NCBI GenBank assembly: GCA_947095535.1
Contig: OX352773.1
Coordinates: 34,679,398-34,743,397, forward strand
Source of the DNA: Poecilobothrus nobilitatus
Lineage: Eukaryota; Arthropoda; Insecta; Diptera; Dolichopodidae
DNA: 64,000 bases
Reading direction: 5' to 3'
Made by a program: the position numbers and the translations under genes
Part shown: positions 52,101 to 61,808 of the stretch, piece after piece
Layout: every line of letters begins with the position of its first letter
How positions within the stretch are numbered: position 1 is the first letter of the stretch
The notes under the pieces: generated by a model
Told to the model about the DNA's origin: nothing
The model's database searches: none
The model's input: only the letters and a program-made list of their open reading frames with translations

Positions 52101-52809
52101 TCTAAATTTGTGTTCACCAAATGCAATTTACAACTTCTCTTATTTATTGCAAACATTTTGATTAGCTTTTATTTTATTTATTTTACGCTAAATTTACTTA
52201 AAATGATTAAAAAGTATTTAATTTCATTTGTATACAGTATAACTATTGATCAGATTTTTAGTTTGTATGGTATGGTTCTAAGGGGAAACGACTTAATTAA
52301 ATGTATCGTATATATATATATACATATATATAGTTAAAATATATTACTTTTAAGACAAATTATTTAAAGCACATCGTCTACCTTTAGAAAAAAATTAAAT
52401 TATAACCGAAATGAATTCCATCTACTATAAAAAAAAAAAAATATATCATAAGTAAATAAAAAGAAATATCTAAAGGCATACATATAACTATTTTGAATAT
52501 TAAACTTGAATTTGAATATTCAATTACATACACTTATAGAAACTCAATAAAATTTTAAAAGCTTAAAATATATACAGATATAAGTATATTCCAAATAAAA
52601 TTTAAAATTTAAACTTTTTTTTTTTAAATTCGATTTTCTTCAATTTTTTTTAGGACAAAATCGAGATTCAATCGTTTTAAAGTAATTTCGTGTACATATT
52701 ACTGAAAAAAACTACAATAAAAATGAATTTTCTCCAAAAAATTATTTTCATTTTTTTGTTTTCTTTCATTCCTTTCTTTTCAATATTCCATTAATTGACA
52801 ATTGGCAAA
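49121..52809. other. AT-rich non-coding stretch
   Basis: ATACATATTCTGAA is repeated near 50934-50970, and (TA)n-like tracts lie near 49903-49928. The POU-type octamer pair is listed separately. No gene is seen. Confidence 0.5.
50440..50590. promoter_or_regulatory. Less AT-rich patch with two octamer motifs
   Basis: ATTTGCAT, the consensus octamer bound by POU-domain factors, occurs at 50469-50476 and 50492-50499, 23 bp apart on the same strand, next to TGCATGCAT and CGATCGCG. In AT-rich DNA octamers arise by chance, so this is only a candidate enhancer. A 62-codon frame over it lacks recognisable features. Confidence 0.25.
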
Positions 52810-52870
52810 ATTAAAGAACTAAAAGATGTTCTACTCGTATAATTCTATAGAACATCTTTTATCTCTTTAT
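52805..52870. ncRNA. microRNA-precursor-like hairpin (candidate only)
   Basis: TAAAAGATGTTCTA (52820-52833) pairs perfectly with 52848-52861 across a 14-base loop. After a short mismatch (AC against the opposing bases) pairing resumes with TAAAGA/TCTTTA, giving about 20 paired bases in roughly 60 nt. Size, loop and the single internal mismatch fit an insect pre-miRNA. I recognise no known miRNA in it, and such shapes are frequent in AT-rich DNA. Confidence 0.25.
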
Positions 52871-53884
52871 TTTTATTTTTTATAAAAATTATCTTGTCTA
52901 GTTTTCATTTCTGTTAGTCTGACTGACTGTTATTAAACATAACATTTAATAAAATTTACTATTATCTAGGACTGTTAAAATATTTAGTAAAGTCAGAGCG
53001 GAATATAGATTTTAGCACTTTTGGATGACTGTATAGTATCAAATCTTCAAATTAATACATGTAAGTAGAGAAACAAAAAAATATTATATGAAATTGAAAT
53101 GGTTCAGAAATATGTCAGAAAATGTGAGTTGTAATGATTAAAAATGAAATAACATATTTATAGGGAGTTAGAATAAAATTTTTAATTATGCAATGGGGTA
53201 TGATGTAACTTTCAAAGTCAATTGACTTTAAGTCGTCGATTTAAACTGACAAAAGGGAAAATAACCTTATGACACTTTTTATTCGACATTATATCTACTA
53301 AATTAAAAAAGGAAAATGAAAATGACATAACAGAAAAATATTTATCCCAAAATAAAAAATCAGCTATCTCCACCACAGGACCGACCGCCACTACACAAAA
53401 AATTTATAGATTTTTTACATAATTTATTTATATCAAAGCAAAATAACTTCTAATAATTTAATAACATTTTGTTTTATTCAATAAAAATAATTATATGCAA
53501 TGAAATCGTAAAAATATATGTACATTCATTCATACATCCATTTATTATTATTATTATTGTAATGTAGATATATGATTTTTTTTTCATTCAAAAAATAATA
53601 TTAAGAGTAAAAAATAATAAAAACTGTAAACAAATACAAAACAAACATAAGATTAATATTAAATCTGCTAACAAAAATTTTACCGTTTTAATTTTATGTC
53701 ATCAACAAATGAATAATATGCATTGGCATAAATATAAGTACATACATATGTATGTATAAAAATTTTTAGAGATAAAAAAAAAACAAAAAAAAAATTGTTC
53801 ATATAAATTCATATGAAGTGTTACGTATGAAATTTGGACTTAGAAAAAAAATTAAATAAAAGTTAAAGTTAGTGCGATCAAAAA

Positions 53885-54300
53885 ATGTTTTATGGCAAAG
53901 TTGTTCCTCTTTACTTGTGTAACAACTTTTTCTTAATAATTTTTCTCACAAAATTTTTCTGTTACGAAATATTCGTAAAAAACTTAAAAAGTACACTAGT
54001 AAACTATCTACCACTTGCGGTTGTCCGATTTGCTTCAAAAGCTTATCAATCCGAGATATTTACGTCAAAACCTTAAATATGAAATTTCAAAAAATTGCGC
54101 TCAGTCGTTTAAGCTGTACACGTGCCCACAGACATACCCACACACGCACCCACACACACACACAGACGGACATCATGCTGAACATTTTTTTAAAGCCTTC
54201 TCCACACCGGAGTAGTGCATTTTTGCGAAAATCTCGGGTACAAATTTTTAGTATGAAAACAATACCTACCTTATACATTAATGTATGCGGTCGGTAAAAA
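53885..54300. mobile_element. Dispersed-repeat-like block with an internal (CA)n tract
   Basis: The interval is less AT-rich than its flanks. GCGCTCAGTCGTTTAAGC leads into (CA)n at about 54137-54164, then CAGACGGACATCATGCTGAA and CTCCACACCGGAGTAG. This layout (a GTCGTTTAAGC-type lead, CA repeats, an ACGGACAT motif) resembles the ends of interspersed repeats in arthropod genomes, but I cannot name a family. Short frames in it simply translate the CA repeat as Thr-His or Val-Cys. Confidence 0.4.
54137..54164. repeat. (CA)n microsatellite, interrupted
   Basis: CCCACACACGCACCCACACA-type sequence, lying inside the dispersed-repeat-like block. Confidence 0.85.
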
Positions 54301-54546
54301 GGTCACACTCAACAATTTATGACAAAATGACAATTAATAACAGTAAAACTCGTTTTTGTTATTTTTTTTGGGATCATGTGCCATTAGAAACATCTTGACT
54401 TTATGTCACTTTTATGTGCATAAAATAAATATTGCATTTGTTTTTTGTAAGTAAAACAACATAAAGTCAATTGATGTTATGTTGCTTTTAAATTATTTTT
54501 TTTCACTTTGTGTCACTTTTTCATAACGACATAAGGTTTTGAAAAT

Positions 54547-54612
54547 GAGATAACGGCAATTGACATATGACCCTAGCATAAGGGGGGTCATAATGTGAAT
54601 TGCCGTTATCTC
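54547..54612. other. Long imperfect hairpin with GC-containing stem
   Basis: GAGATAACGGCAATT (54547-54561) pairs perfectly with 54598-54612, and TATGACCC (54566-54573) pairs with GGGTCATA (54585-54592). A small asymmetric bulge lies between the two stems and the loop is 11 bases. The stem is richer in G and C than most of the window. It could be a foldback or MITE core, a structured RNA, or a terminator-like element. Confidence 0.85.
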
Positions 54613-57600
54613 CATAGCAATCACGGCTAAAACTGTGATAAAGTTGTAACTTTCGTCAAACTTTCAAATAATTATCTATTATACTAATTGTCATTTCTGG
54701 CTATTACGATAACGTTAGAAATTCTGTTTACTTTATTTTAATTATATAATTCTGTTTTTTCACCATTTCTTTTTTATTTTTGTTTTTTTTTTTTTTAAAT
54801 TATCATAAAATACATTATTGACTTTGATTACCAATATTTGAATATTTTAAATATAGGATTAACAATTTTAAAAGTTTTAACATATCGATTGTATTCCAAT
54901 AAGAAAAAGAACAGAAAAATAGAGAATTATAAAATTGTAGTTACTATCTATTGTTGTCTCTTACTAAAGAGAGACCATATTATCGTATAACTACTTATAC
55001 TTCGTATTCATTTCGCATATTTATAACTCGTTAATGTTTTTTTTACCAGTTATTATCGTTACTTTCCGACAAAAAATTTTACCTCCCAGATGGTGATTTA
55101 ATTCATTCTTGATAATCATTATGATAATAATGAATGTAATGATAATCATTAGTAATGGTCAATACTTTGTTTTTTTTTTATCCAATATCCGAAAATAAAT
55201 GTGGAGTAAAGTTTTTTAGGCATTGCATTTCCTTTCTGTTTTTTAATAAAATAATAATGGTAAATTAAATTTTGTTTGTTTTTATATATAGAAAGAAAAT
55301 TTCCTTCCTATATGAAAATTTCATGAAATCTTTTGAATAAATAAATACAAAAAAAAAAAAAAATAGGACAATAAAATGTAATAGAATTTCATATAAAAAT
55401 AACTATGAATTTTTTAAATGCATTAAAAGTTTATTTGTTGGCGTTTTTTTTTGATCTAAAAATGAAAACGCTTATATTTACTTAACATATTGGCTGTACT
55501 GTTAACTTATTTAAAAATTTTTAAAATAATTTAACATTTTTATTCTTTTTTTTTTGTGCAAATTCAGTTCAAAATTTTACTAGACACACACAAAACAAAA
55601 AATAAAATAAAAGCATTATAAGAAAAATCGAATTGGTTTCGCGAACATAATAATAGAATTTAATGATGTTTGGTATAATAACAATAACTATAACATATTA
55701 TTGAAATTAACTTAAGTGAAGTATCTTAAGATTCTTTTTTTAAAATTACAAAAGAAAAAAAAAGAAAACTAGATACCTATATATATATAATATGAATAAA
55801 ATTTGGAATAAATTTCATGAATTTTCAATATATAGAGTACAGTGTGTTTCAGAAAATTTATACCTATATAAGTTTTATATACTGTTTAAATAAAAATACA
55901 ATATTTAAATGTTTTTTTACTTTTTAAAATATATTATAGAATTTACATGGTTAATTTAATAGAATTTCTGACTAAATAAATGATTTAACATTCTTAAATA
56001 CAAATTATATCATAAATTTTTAGGAAAAGGGAATTTCCAAAATTGTTTATACACATTTAAGGTTATAAAATAAATAAATAATGTATATAAAATGCACTAT
56101 TATATCCTTTTAAGAAAATTTGTTCGATAAATTTAAAATAAATTAAATAAATACTTGTTAATTATTCAAATGTTAGACTGGTAAGCTTGCCTGTATCATT
56201 GGTACATATTAGGACAAGAGGGAATATAAGCTACAGGATAGAATGGATAATTGTGGATAATTTTTAATAAAAATGTAGAACGTGAGTCAGCATTAATCCT
56301 TAGGACATGTAGAATTACTTAAACTGCAATCTATATAATTTTTATTTTTTTTGTTTTCTTTTTTTGGTTATTATAATTTTCTAATTGAGTTATAAAATAT
56401 TATGAAAATTATATTTGAATCTTTGAATATTTTCTTTTTAACATTAACATATGGAATATCACAGTCTAAGTTTATTCAAAACGGATACATAGACAATTTG
56501 TAGATTTTCAAAGGTCAAATATCTTGACAATAAAAATATGTATACAGAGTATCTATATTTATTTTTGAAACTCTAAATTTATAGTATAGTATTTTAGTCT
56601 CAGTTCTGGTATGCCCATTTTAATAAAATGATTTCTCAAATTATTAGCGGTTTAACAAATTAATTATGAACAGCCAATTAAAGATCTAAGTTGGAGGATT
56701 TAGCTAACCTTGTTCATTTTAACTTAGTTAATTATATAGAGAATAGAATAACAATAAAATTACATAATTTAATTTGATAGCTTTTTACTCGATAACGTTA
56801 ACATAGACTTTTCTTATTAATATTTTTAACTTAGTTAAGGTACTAATCATTGCTTGAACGATAAAGGATTTATTAAATAGACCTGGGAATTTGGGACGCT
56901 TTACCTAAAGTCAATATTTATTAATAAATAATTTTAAAAATGTATATTCAGATCAATTTTTAAGTTAAAAAAATCTCTTGGAATCACTTTGTATTATAAA
57001 GTACTAAATAAACATGAACATTTATTATAATGTAAGAATAAAATTCATAACAAAAAAAAAAAAAAACAAAAAGTAAAAAAACTTTTTTTGTTTTTTATTA
57101 ACCAAAACAAAAAAAAAAAAATAAATTCGCGAATCAGCGACTCGAGTCGTTAAAAGAATCACAATTATCGTGAATTCAAACAATTTTTTTTTTTTTATAA
57201 TTTTTCTAAAAATGTTTTTTTTTTTTTGAAAAAAAAATTTGCATATTTACTGATTGTACATATATATATATATATATTCTCTGATGCCGTATTAAAAATT
57301 GATGATGTTCCCGCCATTATTTTTTTTTCTTCTCCTATATATGCTATGCTAAAAAGATCTTTGTTTGAAAAGTTTAACCTTTAAATAAAAATCGCATCCA
57401 ATTTTATGGTAAATTTCATATTACTTTGGGTATACTGAAAAGAATAGACCACATTGAATCATTAAAAATAAAACAAAGAAAAAAAAAACATCAAAAGAAA
57501 ATTCTGATCATTCTATCTCTTTCTTTTATTGATCTTCATATTAATTTTGTTGTTGTTTCTATTGCTTTAAGATCGATTTTTCGTATTGTAAATGATTTTA

Positions 57601-60600
57601 TGTTGGATTGTGGTATGTAAAAGTGAATTTTATCATGTAAATCGGCTACTGGGCTTTTTCTATTATTTCATGGTAGGCTGTTATGTATTATATATATATA
57701 GTTAATCGCCGGTAGAAATTTGCTCTTTAAACAAGATCTGTTTTGTATATTGTATACTGAAAATATAGATAGCGGTACAAGCGGAAGAATATCATTGTAA
57801 TAACTATAAGACTAAATTCTAAATATAATGACTCATAATTATAGAACAATCATTGTTTTTTTTTTTTTTTGTTTTTTTATTAAAAGAAAGTTTTTATAAA
57901 AATTACGAATCTGTTGCAGAGTTGTGCTTTTCTAACTCGCTTTAAACAATGATCATGATCGGATATTTATGATAAGTATAATAATTGCAATGATAGTTAT
58001 ATGCGAATAGATGTATATATATATATATATATAAATATTTCCTTTATCCATTTCACATAGGATAAGAAAATAAAAATGAAAATAAGATTTTTTATGATCA
58101 GATTATCACAAGAAAAACAATAAAAAAATTAAAAAAAAAACAAAAATAATGTTGTCGTTGTTATTTGTTGTTGTTGGGTTGTTTCTGGGTTCATATAATA
58201 ATAAATTAAATTTTGAAATTGTCATAAACAGGTAGCAATAACAAGTAATAATAACATAGACAAGCGTAGCGTAACAGGTAACAAAAACAAAAAAAAAGAA
58301 GACAAAATAATAATTTTTATTTTTGCTGTACTTCGGTATTATTATGATTTTTTTTTTTTTGGATGCTTATGGATATGTAGTGATAGTATGGGCGGTGGTA
58401 TTTGGCGGCTTTTAAGTAACTTAAGTAAGTTTTTTTTTTTACTTTACATTTTTTGTATTTAAATATTAGGAGAAAAAAACAATTTTTTTTTTTTATTATG
58501 ACAAAATGTTTTTTTTTTTAATTTTTGGTTTTTTTTTCGTATTACTTTTTTTTTTGGAACAACAGGTTACTTACATTACATAACAAATAACAGATAAAAT
58601 GGTAAAATATATTTGTTTATTTAGATGATTTATTTTTTTTTTATGTTATTTTTTATTTTATATGTAATTTAATTTTGATTTGTTCAGATTATTATTTATA
58701 TAAATTTGAATGCAAAAATAATTGGAATACCAATTTAAATTAGAAAAATTTTAAATAAAAAAAAAATGTTTTTTTTTTTGGAATATGTTGATTCGATTAT
58801 AATAATACAATGTGTGATACTTATCAGCAAATGAATAGAATGGAATCCTATTTGAATTTAAAATTAAAACAAAAAAAATTGTTGTATGGAATATAATATA
58901 ATTTATAAGCGCCATGCCATTTCTGTATAGGAAAATAATAATAAAATATTTCTATAGTATAAAAAGGGTTATTAGATATTAAAAGTTTAAAAGTTACAGG
59001 TTAAATTATTCGACAAACTCTAATTCACCTGTAATAGGTGGATTTCTTGAATCTATATGCTAACATTTTTATATGCTAACATTTCAATCACTTTTAAGAA
59101 AATATTTGTTAACTGTTATTAATTATTCCCAGATGCTATTTGTCTTATTAGTTATTAGTATTAGTTTTACATTTTAATAAAAATTAAAAAATCGTTTTAA
59201 AACTACTTACTATGAAAGTAAAATCAAAAGCGAAAGTTTTATTTGACAATGTTGTAGAAAAGCCTGAGTTTTCTCATTTCTGTCAACATATCACACAGGG
59301 TAATGAAATATTACTAAAATCCATCGGCTACTAAGATCATTATATATTTACAATATATTTGATAGCAACGAGGATTTGTTAAGATTTAATTAAAAAGACT
59401 TGCTTTTTGTGCATTTGAACTCTGGCATTGAGCCGCCTTTTATTTATTTTGTTTATATTATTTATATTATATACTTACATTATATTTGGTGTCAAGGGGA
59501 ATTTTTAAGAAAAATTACTTTTTCCAGTAATTTTCTATCCAATTCGAAATGACTGTGCAGGATTTGAACTGAAACTCTTGAATAAACTTAAATTTATTTT
59601 TATAGTAATTTTAAAGGAATTGCATATTTTTAGGCATTTTAAAAGAAAATCTGAAGTTTACTATGGAAATAAATAATACCTAAGTCTTAGTATTGCAAGT
59701 ATTTTTGTACAAATTTTACGATAGTATTAAAATAAAAGTTTTGAGATAAGTTTATTTCTTTGCTTTTTTGCACATTCGAGCATTTGTTTTCAAAGATGTG
59801 TTTTTGATTTTCTATACTTCTTCTTATATTCTATCTTTTATAATTTTTTGCACTTTTCACCTATATTTTAAAGTTTTGTTATCTAAAAAATTTTATTATG
59901 ATTTAAAAAAAAAAATCAATTTATTTAATATTTAGAAAGTTTTTGAGAAAAAGCCTCCAGAAAATTCTCTAAAAAATGCTTATTTAGGTTCATTAGAAGT
60001 GATTTAAACATTTCTATACAATAATGTGAATATTATATTAGAAAATTTAACAAATTTAATATTTTTCATGATTAAATTTATTAAAAGCATTTTTGACGAT
60101 AATTACATAAAAATAAAAATTGATTCAATAATTTGAATTTAAAAACGAAAAATTTGAGAAAATTTTAAATTTTAATTTTAAACTAAAAAAAACTACAAAG
60201 CAAAAAAAAAAAAAATTTTTCAAAAAAAAAAAAACCCAAAAGGTTACAAAACTTTTAATTGAGCTTGGCATTGAAAATTTAGTTTTTTTTTTGTATTTTA
60301 TTTTTTAACAAAAAATACCACAATAAAATTCCATCAGAGATAAATTAAAGCCATCTGCCCACCTTATACACTTCATTTGATATATCAAAGTCTGTGACAA
60401 CTTCTTAAATAATTTTTTTTTTGTTAGTTTTTTTTTTTTAAGTTTTTTTTTTGGCTGCATGAAATTTTGAACTTCACTATGTAATAAAAATGTGGAAATA
60501 TATATACATAAATATGTGTACATAAATATATACTTAATTTATAAATAATACATTGTATATGAAAATATTTATTTATTTTTGCGTAGTTGGTACAATGTAC

Positions 60601-61018
60601 TTCGTTATATATAACACAAATTATCATTTAATAAGACTTTGAATATATAGTAAGAAAGAAAAAATAACTTGAAAGAAAGCGTGCGCGCGTTCTTCCTACT
60701 CAAATTGCATGTAATTATCAAAAACGATATGTATATATATATATATATATATATTGATTTGAAAATCGAAGTAAACAAAGCGATTAAAACTGGTAGTATT
60801 AAAGTTTTTTTTGTTAGGTATAACAAAATAAAAGTAACAAAAGAAAACTAATAAACAAATAATTTTGGAATTATTCTTATATCTTCAAAACAGAATTTAT
60901 TATTCTAAAGTTGTACTGTTCTTGAGCCTATAGTTAGTCTTCTATTGGATATAAAAAACACTTTTTTAATAATAAATACAAGGAACAAGGAAACACGGGA
61001 TAATTATATATCCTTTCC
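54613..61018. other. AT-rich non-coding stretch
   Basis: (TA)n tracts lie at 57258-57277, 58013-58033 and 60731-60754, and a 16-bp tandem duplication of TATATGCTAACATTTT at 59054-59085. CpG-containing palindromes at 57.13 kb are listed separately. The patch 56180-56320 is less AT-rich but unassigned. GCGTGCGCGCGTTC at about 60679-60692 is an isolated CpG run. Confidence 0.45.
57125..57149. promoter_or_regulatory. Two adjacent CpG palindromes
   Basis: ATTCGCGAAT (57125-57134) and CGACTCGAGTCG (57138-57149) are both perfect palindromes, three bases apart, in a stretch otherwise made of A/T runs. CpG-rich perfect palindromes are rare here. A protein-binding site is possible but unproven. Confidence 0.35.
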
Positions 61019-61108
61019 TTTTCAAGCGTGTTTGTAAATGTCGTAAGGGGGAATTATTCTTAAGACATGAGTGAGACATGAGTGCGGTTCGAACCTACAC
61101 TCCCTCTG
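61019..61108 (-). mobile_element. Truncated SINE copy on the minus strand (copy 5)
   Basis: On the minus strand it reads GAGGGAGTGTAGGTTCGAACC (B box at 61086-61095) and continues through CCCCCTTACGACATTTAC to ACACGCTTGAAAA, matching the middle of copies 1 and 4. The A-box head and 3' tail are absent. Just after the B box an 11-bp unit GACATGAGTGA is tandemly duplicated (61064-61084), replacing the normal CACGTCGTAAG segment. This breaks the GTCGTAAG/CTTACGAC hairpin. Confidence 0.8.
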
Positions 61109-61525
61109 TTTATTTTTGTACTTATTACATTTAACTTTATGAACTTTCCTATATTCAGAAGTGAAGGGATGTTAAAATGAATTTTCTCTGGTATAGTTGA
61201 GTAAATAAATATTATCTTTCGATTAATTCTTTGACATGACTCAGAACATTTTTATTTTTAGAATACTTCAACATTCTGCTTCGATGATTATTTTAATAAT
61301 TTTAAGTTTTTTTTTCGTCAGAACCTTATTGTTATACTTTCTTTTATCACATATTTTATTGAAAATTGACATAGATATACCTTTTACATCCTTCATAGTC
61401 CGTAAGTATACACTTTTCTATTCTTCATATCTCAAAAACGGTTAGAGATAGAGAAAAAGTTATTACGTAACAATTGTAGCACTTGAAAATCTGTTTCGAA
61501 ATATGCTATAAAAAGTACCTCCAAT

Positions 61526-61806
61526 ATCGGGTGTTTCAAAAAAAAATTGAGTTTGAAACATAATTTTTTCATTTTAAGTCATTTTGAACCTTCATAACTT
61601 TGCAACTGTTATGATATGGGAATCATTAGTACACAAGCCGTTCAAAAACTATAGATTTTTTAATGAAAAGTCGCTAAAATATTTTTAACCCCACATATCT
61701 CGAAAGGGTCCAGAATAGACTCCTCCTCCAATACAATTTTTTGTTCGTCTCGACATGCCCGATCACCCATTTAAAGAAAGACCATCATGTCGGAAACACC
61801 CTGTGT
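61526..61806. mobile_element. MITE-like unit bounded by GGGTGTTTC inverted repeats
   Basis: The left end has GGGTGTTTC at 61529-61537. The right end has GGAAACACCC at 61792-61801, giving inverted ends of about nine bases, and the right end reads CACAGGGTGTTTCCGAC inward. TA dinucleotides sit just outside both ends, compatible with a TA target-site duplication. The ~280-bp interior is less AT-rich (CTCCTCCTCCAATAC, CCGATCACCC) and has no coding frame. Ends of the form CAGGGTGT(T/C)(T/C)C are common in arthropod repeats. I infer a Tc1/mariner-type or similar MITE but cannot fix the superfamily. Confidence 0.5.
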
Positions 61807-61808
61807 AC

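Noticed and set aside
53214..53229. Perfect 16-bp palindrome AAAGTCAATTGACTTT
   Set aside because: Real but short; similar AT-rich palindromes are expected at this composition, and I could not connect it to a boundary or a repeat pair.
54015..54297. Short frames rich in His-Thr or Val-Cys
   Set aside because: Translations of the (CA)n tract inside a repeat-like block.
59550..59575. Isolated B-box-like GTTCAAATCC on the minus strand
   Set aside because: No A box at any plausible distance and no similarity to the SINE copies; likely chance.
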